Part shown: in pieces, positions 1 to 7,145 of the stretch
Position numbering within the stretch: the first letter of the stretch is position 1
Layout: every line of letters begins with the position of its first letter
Assembly (NCBI GenBank): GCA_016195915.1
Contig: JACPYS010000028.1
Span: forward strand, 62,001-126,000
Length of the DNA: 64,000 nt
Origin: Betaproteobacteria bacterium
GTDB lineage: Bacteria; Pseudomonadota; Gammaproteobacteria; Burkholderiales; SG8-39
Direction of reading: 5' to 3'
Notes under the pieces: generated by a model
The model's input: only the letters and a program-made list of their open reading frames with translations
What the model was told of the DNA's origin: nothing
Database searches by the model: none
Made by a program: the position numbers and the translations under genes

Positions 1-857
1 GCTCCCTTGAAGATCTTGTCTACATAGGTTGCAGCGCGGCGATACCCCTCGGCCAAGTTCTGTCCGTAGCTGACTAACCCTCCTTCTTTCGTATATTCTC
101 GCTGAGAACAAATTGTCGGCAATTTGCGCTTGGCTGCGAGTTCGGCGATCTGGCGGCCTTGCTGGATAAACAATGGGTCCACGGCAACGATGAGCCCTTT
201 GACCTTTTTTTGGGACATCGTGGAAAATGCTTCTTCGATCTCCTTGGGGTCCCGAGCTTTCACTGGCAGAACTTCCACACTTACGCTCTTTGCCGCCGAC
301 CTTGCGGTTTCCAGTATCAGGAGCGTCGAAGGATTTGCAGGATTCACTAGGAACGCGACATGAGTGAGATTGGGAACTAAAGAAAGAAGCATCTCCAGAT
401 GCTTGGGGCTCAGGTCCTGCGCGAAGTTCGCAGTTCCGGTGACATTGCCTCCAGGCCGACCAAGGCTCTTCACGATACCATTCTTCACGGGGTCAGCCGC
501 CGTTCCAATTACAATCGGAATTGTTTTCGTCGCATTTTGTGCCGCCTTGGTGGCAGGCACGCCCCCGGTCACGATTGCGTCAACTCTAAGCCGTACCAGT
601 TCTGCCGCGAGGTCAGGCAGACGTTCCATCTTACCTTCGGCAAAGCGCCATTCGATGATGAGGTTTTTAGATTCGAGATAGCCAAGTTCACGCATTGCAC
701 GAGGAAACGCGCCGTAATAGTCAACGTCCAGCGTGGCGGGGCGGCTCCGCGGTGTCAGAACTCCCACGCGCCACACCTTTACTCCTTGCTGCCCGAAAGC
801 AGTGATCGGCGCGGCGCTCAAGATCAGCAGCGCAAGTACTAAGTTGCGTCTGTTCAT
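1..857 (-). CDS. ABC_sub_bind family periplasmic substrate-binding protein (3' end cut by window edge)
   Basis: The minus strand reads without a stop from an ATG at 857 to the window edge, giving about 285 residues of a family that is normally near 325. It opens with a Sec-type signal peptide (MNRRNLVLALLILSAAP, then a hydrophobic run ending near GQQ). Family hallmarks follow: WRVGVLTP, an AEGKMERLPDLAAELV block, IPIVIG, GRPGGNVTG, and YVDKIFKG at the broken end. PF04392 proteins bind unknown small ligands in the periplasm. No permease or ATPase gene lies next to it, so its transport partner is unknown. It is related to, but clearly more divergent than, the paralogues at 4603-5589 and 5976-6962. 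A weak GGGA sequence precedes the start. The family call is secure; the ligand is not. Confidence 0.85.
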   Translation of the reverse strand, partial: MNRRNLVLALLILSAAPITAFGQQGVKVWRVGVLTPRSRPATLDVDYYGAFPRAMRELGYLESKNLIIEWRFAEGKMERLPDLAAELVRLRVDAIVTGGVPATKAAQNATKTIPIVIGTAADPVKNGIVKSLGRPGGNVTGTANFAQDLSPKHLEMLLSLVPNLTHVAFLVNPANPSTLLILETARSAAKSVSVEVLPVKARDPKEIEEAFSTMSQKKVKGLIVAVDPLFIQQGRQIAELAAKRKLPTICSQREYTKEGGLVSYGQNLAEGYRRAATYVDKIFKG

Positions 858-987
858 TCGATTCCCGTCAAGTTTATACGCGAGAGCGAAAGCACCGGGA
901 TCGGAGGCCGCAGTGCCCAGTCAACCCAACGCTAAGGTCAGTCTACTCCCTGAAGGACCGCTTTCCGCAAAGCCGACCGTCTGCTGC

Positions 988-1011
988 GCTATGTGTAAAG
1001 CTTTGCATAGC
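988..1011. repeat. 24-bp imperfect inverted repeat
   Basis: GCTATG at 988-993 is mirrored by CATAGC at 1006-1011, and the centre contains the palindrome AAAGCTTT at 997-1004. It lies in the spacer between the ABC_sub_bind gene start and the RDD fragment. No T-run follows, so it is not a convincing terminator. It could be an operator or a scar of rearrangement. Confidence 0.4.
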
Positions 1012-1032
1012 GACCCCAATCTTCCCCTTTGC

Positions 1033-1134
1033 ATGGGGCTGATCTGGGTCGCGTTCGACCGCCGCAAGCATGGCTTCCACGACAAACTCGCCAACACCGT
1101 GGTGATCGACGATGACGACGATGAGCTATCTTAG
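1033..1134 (+). pseudogene. RDD-family membrane protein, C-terminal fragment only
   Basis: The frame ending in the TAG at 1132-1134 reads CMGLIWVAFDRRKHGFHDK followed by LANTVV and an acidic tail IDDDDDELS. This is the typical C-terminus of RDD proteins (WIAFDxRKQGWHDKxAxTVV). Nothing upstream supplies the N-terminal RDD motif or the first membrane segments, so only about 34 codons remain. The acidic tail matches the sequence that ends at 7525 almost base for base. An N-terminal RDD fragment lies at 3568-3820. The identification rests on motif recognition by eye. Confidence 0.6.
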
Positions 1135-1160
1135 TGCGTGTTTGCCGTGGCGGAACACGA

Positions 1161-1468
1161 TCATCGATCGAGCAATGCCGCGAAACGCCGCGGCGTAACG
1201 ATCCGAGCGTGTCCGATCCGCTGCACCGCAAGCAGCGGCTTGTCGCCGGTGACGAGGAAATCGGCGCCGGCCGCAATCGCCTTCGCCAGCAGGTAGTAAT
1301 CGCCCGGGTCCGGCGCGTCGCCCGCGCGCCGCAGGCGTTCGAGCACCACCTCTGCCGAGCGCAACTCGTTGACCACGCGACCGGTTGAACCACGCGGAAG
1401 ATAGGTTGCCAATTGCGGATAGCGCGCTGCCCGCTCAGGAGAACATTGGTATCGAGGACGACGTGCAC
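1161..1468 (-). pseudogene. PIN-domain toxin (COG1569 type), internally deleted and frameshifted copy
   Basis: A GTG at 1468 begins MHVVLDTNVLLSG, the usual start of COG1569 PIN ribonucleases. The next in-frame residues are unrelated. In the neighbouring frame the sequence resumes with RYPQLATYLPRGSTGRVVN and runs to RRFAALLDR and a TGA at 1161-1163. Compared with the intact paralogue at 3717-4229, roughly 35 codons are missing after LLSG and the reading frame has shifted. The metal-binding acid of the first strand survives but the protein cannot be made whole. This copy keeps a stop codon that the intact copy has lost. Confidence 0.8.
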
Positions 1469-1471
1469 GGT

Positions 1472-1570
1472 TCAGTACCGCTTGCGCGCGCCCGCCTGGC
1501 CGAGGTGGGCACGCAGCGCATCGTCGGTTTGCTTCGATACTTTCAGCGACCAGCGAACCGGCGTCTCCAT
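1472..1570 (-). pseudogene. ribbon-helix-helix antitoxin, internally deleted copy
   Basis: The 32-codon frame starts METPVRWSLKVSK and continues to AHLGQAG, as in the intact antitoxin at 4233-4532. It then jumps to ARKRY and a stop, which corresponds to the C-terminal ARKRR of the intact copy. About 65 codons of the middle have been removed. Toxin and antitoxin of this copy therefore carry separate internal deletions, so the module is dead. The peptide may still be translated because its start codon remains. Confidence 0.75.
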
Positions 1571-1599
1571 GGCTATCTCCTGTCAGACACATAGACACC

Positions 1600-1720
1600 T
1601 ATGCGAATACTGTGCCAGATGCCAGGCCGTGTTCAAGGCAACGTCCGGTCACTCGATCACCTTCAAGTCGCCCATTACCACTTCGAGCAGGCAGGTGACG
1701 CCGGTGATATTCCCCGCGCT
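1600..1720 (-). other. relic of the ABC_sub_bind unit upstream of the dead toxin-antitoxin copy
   Basis: Around 1610-1665 the sequence resembles the segment that follows the ABC_sub_bind genes at 4557-4616 and 5930-5990 (shared elements such as CCAGATGCC and GGTCACTCGATCACC). Further right, about 1690-1715 on the minus strand encodes GNITGVT, a family motif, and this frame ends in VIE plus stop as the intact genes do. This suggests that an ABC gene once stood here too and was largely deleted. Region 1721-1834 shows nothing else recognisable. Confidence 0.45.
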
Positions 1721-1834
1721 CCCGCGGCCACTCAGGGTGCGGCATGCGCAGGTCCGCCGCTTTCAACTGGATCCCGGCGTGGTAGAGGTCGGCCACCAGC
1801 GTCCTCCCGGCCGTCACTGTAAAATGAGCCCGCC

Positions 1835-2185
1835 ATGACAGCGTCCCGCAATGCCTTTCCCGCGCACCTTACGCCGCTTGAACGCCAGCGCCTTGAGTAC
1901 CTGATCGGCCATCTCGCCGCCGAGCCGAGGCTCGCGCGCGTGGTCGTCTTCGGCAGCCGCGCAAGGGGACGCTCGCGAGCGCATTCCGACCTCGATGTGG
2001 CGGTCTATTTCTCTTCACCGCGCGACCGGCGCCTCGAACGCTGGCTCGACGATCAAGCGGAAACGTCCTCCGGAGGCGCGGACGGGCCTCAGCTTCAAGT
2101 CGTTCCGTTCTTCTCCGATGAACCGCCCAACCGCATCGACGCAGCGCTGCGGCGCGAAGGGATCGTGCTATGGACGAGAAACTGA
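1835..2185 (+). CDS. MNT-type minimal nucleotidyltransferase (MntA-like antitoxin)
   Basis: This 116-residue protein carries the nucleotidyltransferase signature VVFGSRARG at about residues 36-44, followed by HSDLDVAVYF. The GS pair and the two aspartates of DLD bind nucleotide and metal in the MNT superfamily. It overlaps the following HEPN gene by 16 bp, the classic arrangement of HEPN/MNT pairs. In characterised type VII systems the MNT protein modifies the HEPN ribonuclease with AMP and silences it; that role is inferred here from family and context. The start is ATG at 1835. Confidence 0.85.
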   Translation: MTASRNAFPAHLTPLERQRLEYLIGHLAAEPRLARVVVFGSRARGRSRAHSDLDVAVYFSSPRDRRLERWLDDQAETSSGGADGPQLQVVPFFSDEPPNRIDAALRREGIVLWTRN

Positions 2186-2607
2186 AACTGGCGGAAACCG
2201 AATTGCAGCTTGCAGCGGAAAATCTTGCCGCCGCCGCGATCGTCGCGCACAACGGGCTCTATCGCAACGCCGTCACGGATCTTTACTACGCCGCCTACCA
2301 TGCCGTAGTCGCGTTGCTGGCCGCGCACGGCATCGAGACATCGAGCCATGATGGCGTACAGGCCATGTTCGGCCTGCACTTCGTCAAGGCCGGCGTTGTG
2401 GACAAGAACGCCGGCAAGCTCCTCGGCAACCTCTACCATGCCCGTCTGACCGCCGACTACAAGGGCTACGTCGATCTCGACCACGGCGATTACGCCGAAG
2501 CCGCCCAACAGGCAGAAGCTGTGGTACGGGTGGCCACCCAATACCTTCGCCAACACTTTCCGCAACTCGACGTGGCCCGTTTGGAGTCACTGCTTGCCAA
2601 GCCGTGA
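2170..2607 (+). CDS. HEPN-domain protein (HepT-like, UPF0332 type)
   Basis: The 145-residue all-helical protein contains YRNAVTDLYYAAYHAVVALL at residues 31-50 and a second conserved patch YHARLTADY at 89-97, both typical of the UPF0332/HEPN family. Its ATG lies inside the end of the MNT gene, so translation is probably coupled. Some HEPN proteins are ribonucleases with an R-x4-6-H motif. The arginine at 32 and histidine at 44 are farther apart than that, so catalytic activity cannot be asserted. Partner of the MNT gene at 1835-2185. Confidence 0.82.
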   Translation: MDEKLKLAETELQLAAENLAAAAIVAHNGLYRNAVTDLYYAAYHAVVALLAAHGIETSSHDGVQAMFGLHFVKAGVVDKNAGKLLGNLYHARLTADYKGYVDLDHGDYAEAAQQAEAVVRVATQYLRQHFPQLDVARLESLLAKP

Positions 2608-3021
2608 GCACGCAGCGAACGGAACGTACATTCGGCGCTCGATGCGACCCTCGGAATCATTCGCTACACCCACGCCCGCCTCGGCGTCGCTCCCTGATCC
2701 TCGGTCGATCTCTTCGGCGCAAATGGCCATCAAATGGCGGCGCGGCAAACGCCGACTCCATCATCGTCGCGTCCGAGCCGGGGACCACCGACACCTGAGC
2801 GTGGGTCGAGTTGGCTGAATCTGGGGCGCTGTTTGCGCAGATCTGCATCGGGCGGGTCCGCGTTGCGGTTCGGCAGCTTGATTGACCCTGAAGACCGCTA
2901 ACGTCAGTCCCATTTGGATTTCCTGTCCCGCAGAATCTATTTTCGGCGACTTGACACTGATCGGGCGGAAACCACGTATTCAGTTACCGCGAACAGCGAT
3001 TGAAAGCTTTCTGAAGTACCG
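2608..3021. other. no recognisable gene between the HEPN gene and the truncated dehydrogenase
   Basis: I find no convincing coding frame in these 414 bases. TTGACA at 2951-2956 followed 18 bp later by CGTATT resembles a weak sigma-70 promoter pointing right, but the -10 match is poor. The missing 5' half of the acyl-CoA dehydrogenase would be expected here and is absent, so this is probably rearrangement debris. Confidence 0.4.
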
Positions 3022-3555
3022 GTGAGCGACCGGTTTCAACCAAACAGTTGGTTGGCAACCGGCCATTGTGGAAAGCTCTCCATGTTGGGAGCCGAAGGCG
3101 GCGCGCTCGCGGCGATCGACGAGGCGGTGGAATTCGCCACGGCGCTCATCTGCTCGGAGGCGGTGGGCGTGATGAAGTCCGCCAACGACACCACGCTCGA
3201 ATATCTCAAGACGCGCAAGCAGTTCGGCGTGCCGATCGGCACGTTCCAGGCACTGCAGCACCGCATGGTGGACATGTTCGTGGCCACCGAGCAGGCGCGG
3301 TCGATGGCCTGCCTGGCTGCGAGCAAGGCGGACACCGCAGAAAATGCCGATGACCGCAAACGCGCCGTATCGGCCGCAAAGATATGCATTTCGGAAGCGT
3401 GCCGCCACGTGGCGCAGGAATCGGTGCAGCTGCACGGCGGCATGGGCATGACCGAGGAGTTGAAGGTGAGCCACAGCTTCCGTCGCCTGACCATGATCGC
3501 GCAGCAGTTCGGCGATGCGGAATACCATCTCGAACGGTTCTCGAGGTTGTCGTGA
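3022..3555 (+). pseudogene. acyl-CoA dehydrogenase, C-terminal half only
   Basis: From about residue 17 (position 3070) the frame matches the C-terminal helical domain of acyl-CoA dehydrogenases. It reads EYLKTRKQFGVPIGTFQALQ, the FAD-binding QLHGGMGMTEE, and a tail ending AEYHLERFSRLS. The N-terminal and middle domains (about 200 residues of the usual 380) are missing and the first 16 residues look unrelated. The catalytic base region and acyl pocket are incomplete, so it is not a working enzyme. The cut lies near 3070, next to the featureless stretch 2608-3021. Confidence 0.8.
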
Positions 3556-3567
3556 ACAACGTATATT

Positions 3568-3820
3568 TTGGAAAGCACCCCGCCAAGCTCGCCTGAGGCC
3601 GGCGCGCGCCAGCCGCAGTACGTCGGTTTCTGGAAGCGCGTGCTTGCTGCGCTCATCGATACGCTGATCGTGGTGGTGGTCAGCGTGCCGCTGTTGCTTG
3701 CGATCTACTGCACCGGCTACTTCTCGATGGTGGAACAATCGGGCGGCTTCGCGGGGGTGTGGGATTTCGTCGTACAGGTGGCGCTTCCGGCGGTCGCGGT
3801 CATCCTGTTCCGGAAATATC
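3568..3820 (+). pseudogene. RDD-family membrane protein, N-terminal fragment
   Basis: A TTG at 3568 starts MESTPPSSPEAGARQPQYV, followed by GFWKRVLAALIDTLIVVVV, the RDD signature with its arginine and aspartate (R in KRVLA, D in LID). A second hydrophobic run, VVQVALPAVAVILF, follows. Homology stops at about 3820, where the 3' end of the inverted PIN gene begins; the frame then runs on into unrelated sequence. The expected C-terminal motif is missing here, but similar C-terminal pieces occur at 1033-1134 and at 7496-7525. The start lies 13 bp after the dehydrogenase fragment. Confidence 0.72.
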
Positions 3821-4229
3821 GTCGAGCGAGCATTGCCGCGAAACGCCGCGGCCTAACGATCCGAGCGTGCCCGACCCGCTTCACGGCATGCAGAGGCTTG
3901 TCGCGGGTGAAGAGGAAATCGGCGCCGGCCGCAATCGCCATCGCCAGCAGGTAGTCATCGCCCGGGTCCGGCGCGTCCCCCGCGCGCCGCAGGCGTTCGA
4001 GCACAACCTCCGCCGAGCGCAACTCGTTGACCACGCGACCGGTTGAACCACGCGGAAGATAGGAAGCCAGCTGCGGATAGCGCACTGCCCGCCTGAACTC
4101 CTCGATCTGTTCGGTGCTGGTGACCAGCCCCAAACGTCCTTTGCGCCATGCATCCAGGATCTCCGCAGGCGGGCTGCGTCCGGCGCGCAGTCCGCTCAGC
4201 AGAACATTCTTATCGAGGATGACGAGCAC
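3717..4229 (-). CDS. PIN-domain toxin of the COG1569 family (intact, C-terminally extended)
   Basis: A GTG at 4229 begins LVILDKNVLLSGLRAGRSPP. The protein carries the acidic positions expected of a PIN ribonuclease: D in ILD, E in EQIEEF, and DPGDDYLL. The family normally has a threonine in the DTN motif; here it is lysine. The homologous part ends at RRFAAMLAR near position 3817. The stop present in the decayed copy is lost, so the frame reads about 33 further codons antisense to the RDD fragment. The antitoxin gene lies three bases upstream. It probably cleaves RNA when freed from the antitoxin; the extension may impair folding. Confidence 0.8.
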   Translation of the reverse strand: MLVILDKNVLLSGLRAGRSPPAEILDAWRKGRLGLVTSTEQIEEFRRAVRYPQLASYLPRGSTGRVVNELRSAEVVLERLRRAGDAPDPGDDYLLAMAIAAGADFLFTRDKPLHAVKRVGHARIVRPRRFAAMLARRYFRNRMTATAGSATCTTKSHTPAKPPDCSTIEK

Positions 4230-4232
4230 GGT

Positions 4233-4532
4233 TCAGCGCCGTTTGCGCGCATATGCCACCGCCTCCGTCACCAGTTTCTCGAAGCGAGCCTTCGAAAGCG
4301 AGCCGGTCCGTGCGCGAATCTCCGCCAACGCCTCGGCGAGTCCCTCGCGGGTGCCGGCCGATTGCCTCGATTTTTCGGCCGGGCGCCGCTCCGCCTTGAG
4401 CCGCGCCTCGACCGCTTGCTGGACGAACTTCGACAGATCGCCCTTGCGCCCGCCTGCCTGACCGAGGTGGGCACGCAGCGCATCGTCGGTTTCCTTCGAT
4501 ACTTTCAGCGACCAGCGAACCGGCGTCTCCAT
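4233..4532 (-). CDS. ribbon-helix-helix antitoxin of the PIN toxin
   Basis: The protein of about 99 residues begins METPVRWSLKVSKETDDALR, an N-terminal strand and helix typical of ribbon-helix-helix DNA-binding antitoxins. It then has a basic, helical toxin-binding tail. I chose the ATG at 4532 over the one at 4538 because GGAG lies six bases before it and directly against the other. The decayed copy at 1472-1570 also keeps only this start. The PIN gene follows three bases after its stop, so the two are co-transcribed. It likely represses its own promoter and neutralises the toxin. Confidence 0.78.
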   Translation of the reverse strand: METPVRWSLKVSKETDDALRAHLGQAGGRKGDLSKFVQQAVEARLKAERRPAEKSRQSAGTREGLAEALAEIRARTGSLSKARFEKLVTEAVAYARKRR

Positions 4533-4556
4533 GGCCATCTCCTGTCCGACACGTAT

Positions 4557-5659
4557 GTGAATATGATGCCAGATGCCGGCCTGTGTTCGGGGTAACCTCT
4601 GGTCACTCGATCACCTCGTTCGCGCGCAGCAGGACCGTCTGCGGAATCTTGATGCCGAGCGCCCTGGCGGTCTTCAGATTGATCACCAGATCGAACTTGG
4701 TCGGCTGCTCCACGGGAAGATCAGCGGGTTTGGCACCTTTCAGAATCTTGTCCACGAAGGTGGCTGCGTACTGAAAAAGACGGAAACGATCGGCCGAGTA
4801 GCAGAGTAAGCCACCTGCGGGCACGTGTTCGCAAATTGCGTAAGCGGCTGGTAACCTGGTTGCGCGTATGAGTTCTTCCAGTTTCGCGCGTTCGTTGAGA
4901 TACATGCCATCCGGGACCACGACGATCGCCTGTGCTTTCTCGCGCACAATTTGCGCGATGGCAGCCGCAATTTGATCCGGTGCGCTGGCGACGACGCGCA
5001 GCGGGACGAGTTTGCGCGCTGCGCAAGCGTTTTGGGCGGCGGTCCAGTAGGCACGATGCGGGGGAGTCAATTCATTCACGAGGATGGCGATGCGTCTGGC
5101 GCGAGGCACCATCTCGTGGAGTATCTCGATCAATTTGCCCAGCACTTCTTCGCTTTGGCTGGTCACGCCGGTGATATTTCCCCCCGGTCTGGCGAGGCTG
5201 GCGACAAACTTGCTGTCGACGGCGTTCGAGACGTTCGTCATGACGATAGGGATTGTGCTGGTCGCTTTTTGCGCTGCCTGGACAATCGGCGAACTCGCGG
5301 CCAAGATCACTTCGACTTTCTGCTCGACCAACTCTTTCGCGAGGGCATCCAGGCGTTCCACCTGCCCATCCGCGTACGCGGCGCGATACTCGACGTTCCG
5401 CCCTTCCCGCCAGCCAAGGCCACGCATACCCGACTTGAACGCGTCGTAGTAACCGGCGGCTGAATTGCTTGACGTGATCATCAGAAATCCTACGCGGCGG
5501 ATTTTCATCTCCGCTTGACCCCATGCCGGAGACCGCGCGGCAAGCAGCACGACGCCGCCTGCAATCAAGAGCCTGCGCCGGATGATCACTGAATCACCTC
5601 CAGAAAGAGCAGTTGCCAGCCTACACCCAAGTAGCCTATGCAGGGTCGAACGCCGGCGC
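4557..5659. repeat. 1,103-bp duplicated unit, copy A (contains ABC_sub_bind gene 4603-5589)
   Basis: The segment from GTGAATATGATGCC at 4557 to GAACGCCGGCGC ending at 5659 aligns end to end, with the same length, with 5930-7032. Sequence outside both ends is unrelated. The unit consists of about 70 bp upstream, one gene and about 45 bp downstream. No clear terminal inverted repeat is visible. Confidence 0.75.
4603..5589 (-). CDS. ABC_sub_bind family periplasmic substrate-binding protein (copy A)
   Basis: The 328-residue protein starts with GTG at 5589, preceded by GGAGGTG at a good distance. It has a twin-basic signal peptide (IIRRRLLIAGGVVLLAARSP, cleavage near GQA). Family motifs are RRVGFLM, GWREGRNVEYRAAYADGQ, IPIVMTNVSNAVD, RPGGNITGVTSQ, and the end PTKFDLVINLKTARALGI. 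It probably binds a small organic ligand in the periplasm; no cognate permease is nearby. It stands upstream of, and in line with, the PIN antitoxin and toxin genes. The same-length paralogue at 5976-6962 is very similar at both ends and less so in the middle. Confidence 0.88.
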   Translation of the reverse strand: MIIRRRLLIAGGVVLLAARSPAWGQAEMKIRRVGFLMITSSNSAAGYYDAFKSGMRGLGWREGRNVEYRAAYADGQVERLDALAKELVEQKVEVILAASSPIVQAAQKATSTIPIVMTNVSNAVDSKFVASLARPGGNITGVTSQSEEVLGKLIEILHEMVPRARRIAILVNELTPPHRAYWTAAQNACAARKLVPLRVVASAPDQIAAAIAQIVREKAQAIVVVPDGMYLNERAKLEELIRATRLPAAYAICEHVPAGGLLCYSADRFRLFQYAATFVDKILKGAKPADLPVEQPTKFDLVINLKTARALGIKIPQTVLLRANEVIE

Positions 5660-5688
5660 TCGATCGCGAGCTCGTGGCCAAGCGAGAT

Positions 5689-5925
5689 TCAAACATCGTT
5701 GCTCGTACCGGCATGCATGTCACCGAGGAGCCAAGCCGGGATGTCGCGCTGGCCACGCAGCATGCGCCAGACGTCAATGTGGTCGCTGCGCTCGATGTAG
5801 AAGACCAGATGCCGGTAGCGCTTCAGCGGCCAGTAATACAGGCCGGAGAGGTCCAACTCGTGTGCGTAGCGAGGAGAGCCGGTGGCGGGATGGCGTGCGA
5901 TGTGGACATAGGCCCGCCATTTCAC
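5689..5925 (-). pseudogene. parE: ParE/RelE-type toxin, C-terminal part separated from its start
   Basis: From a GTG at 5925 the minus strand reads KWRAYVHIARHPATGSPRYA, then LKRYRHLVFYIERSDHIDVW and RMLRGQRDIPAWL, the C-terminal two thirds of a ParE-like plasmid-stabilisation toxin. The N-terminal helix that should precede it is found at 7033-7145, beyond the inserted unit 5930-7032. The fragment contains most of the toxin fold, and a GTG is available, but a working toxin is unlikely. The last ten residues after PAWL do not look like the family. Confidence 0.75.
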
Positions 5926-5929
5926 CCCC

Positions 5930-7032
5930 GTGAATATGATGCCAGATGCCGGCCTGTGTTCAGGGTAACCTCTGGTCACTCGATCACTTCGTCCGCCCGC
6001 AGCAGGACCGCCTGCGGGATCTTGATGCCGAGCGCCCTGGCGGTCTTCAGATTGATCACCAGATCGAACTTGGTCGGCTGCTCCACGGGGAGATCAGCGG
6101 GTTTGGCGCCTTTCAGAATCTTGTCCACGAAGGTGGCTGCGTATTTGTAATTCCGGGAAAGATCGGCCGCGTAGCTGAGCAAGCCGCCTGCGACCACGTG
6201 TTCGCGCAATGCGTAAGCAGCGGGCAGCCTGGTTGCGCGTATGAGTTCTTCCAGTTTCGCGCGCTCGTTGAGATACATGCCATCCGCGACCACGACGATC
6301 GCCTGCGCTTTCTCGCGCACAATTTGCGCGACGGCAGCAGCAAGTTGAGTTGGCGCGCTGGCAACCACGCGCAACGGCACAAGCTTAAGCGCGGCGCAAG
6401 CGCTTTGGGCGCCGGTCCAGAACGCGCTGTGCGACGGATTCGTCTCATTCACGAGGATGGCGATGCGACTCGCGCGAGGCACCGTTTCGCGGAATATCTC
6501 GATCAGTTTCCCCAGCACTGTTTCGAGCTGGCTGGTCACGCCGGTGATATTTCCCCCCGGTCGGGCGAGGCTGGCGACAAACTTGTTGTCCACGGCATTC
6601 GACACGTTTGTCATGACGATGGGTATCGTGTTGGTCGCTTGTTGTGCCGCCCGTGTGGCTTGCGGAGCGCCGACCACGATCACTTCGACTTTCTGCTCGA
6701 TCAACCCTTTCGCGAGGGCGTCCAGGCGTTCCACCTGCCCGTCCGCGTACGCGGCGCGATACTCGACGTTCTGCCCCTCCCGCCAGCCGAGGCCATGCAT
6801 TCCCGCCCTGAAAGCGTCGTACAAACCGGCGATTCCACTGCTTGACTGGATCGCCAGTAATCCGACTCGGCGGATTTTCGCGCCCGCTTGACCCCATGCC
6901 GGAGACCGCGCGGCAAGCAGCACGACACCACCTGCAATCAAGAGCTTGCGCCGCGTGATCACTGAATCACCTCCAGAAAAAGCAGTTGACAGCCTACACC
7001 CAAGTCGCCTTTCCAGGGTCGAACGCCAGCGC
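5930..7032. repeat. 1,103-bp duplicated unit, copy B, inserted within parE
   Basis: This copy has exactly the same length as copy A (4557-5659) and the same end sequences (GTGAATATGATGCC and GAACGCCAGCGC). On its right lies the N-terminal part of a ParE toxin and on its left the C-terminal part, so the unit interrupts that gene. No clean target-site duplication could be read; GGGGTTCA and GGGGGTGAA at the two junctions are only similar. Confidence 0.75.
5976..6962 (-). CDS. ABC_sub_bind family periplasmic substrate-binding protein (copy B)
   Basis: This 328-residue paralogue of 4603-5589 starts with GTG at 6962, with the same GGAGGTG ribosome-binding site. Its signal peptide reads ITRRKLLIAGGVVLLAARSP. 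It shares GWREGQNVEYRAAYADGQ, RPGGNITGVTSQ and the C-terminal PTKFDLVINLKTARALGI, and differs mainly around residues 35-50, 90-110 and 150-175, where ligand specificity might diverge. The frame is open upstream into the broken parE start at 7145. A longer fusion protein is therefore possible, but the internal GTG with its ribosome-binding site and the signal peptide argue for 6962. Confidence 0.88.
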   Translation of the reverse strand: MITRRKLLIAGGVVLLAARSPAWGQAGAKIRRVGLLAIQSSSGIAGLYDAFRAGMHGLGWREGQNVEYRAAYADGQVERLDALAKGLIEQKVEVIVVGAPQATRAAQQATNTIPIVMTNVSNAVDNKFVASLARPGGNITGVTSQLETVLGKLIEIFRETVPRASRIAILVNETNPSHSAFWTGAQSACAALKLVPLRVVASAPTQLAAAVAQIVREKAQAIVVVADGMYLNERAKLEELIRATRLPAAYALREHVVAGGLLSYAADLSRNYKYAATFVDKILKGAKPADLPVEQPTKFDLVINLKTARALGIKIPQAVLLRADEVIE

Positions 7033-7145
7033 CCGACGCTGAACCCCAGTGCAGCCTGCTTGGCGTCCTCGCTCAGGTAGTTCACGATGTCCTCATCGAT
7101 ATCCCGATTGGCGAGCACCCCCGAGATGACTGGCTTGGAATTCAC
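7033..7145 (-). pseudogene. parE: ParE toxin, N-terminal part cut off by the inserted unit
   Basis: The GTG at 7145 overlaps the parD stop (GTGA). The frame reads MNSKPVISGVLANRDIDEDI then VNYLSEDAKQAALGF, matching the N-terminal helix of ParE proteins (ANRDxEEAVDYYLxEAGxxVALGF). Homology ends at about 7032, where copy B of the duplicated unit begins. Joined to 5689-5925 these pieces would rebuild nearly a whole toxin of about 100 residues. Confidence 0.72.

Noticed and set aside
1599-1817. Minus-strand frame of 72 codons upstream of the dead toxin-antitoxin copy
   Set aside because: It has no family resemblance, and the neighbouring frame carries the ABC_sub_bind motif GNITGVT and the VIE end, so the region is better explained as a relic.
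5976-7145. A 389-residue fusion of the ParE N-terminus with the ABC_sub_bind protein
   Set aside because: The frame is open across the junction, but the binding protein has its own GTG at 6962 with GGAGGTG and a signal peptide, so an N-terminal extension would block export. Treated as two features.
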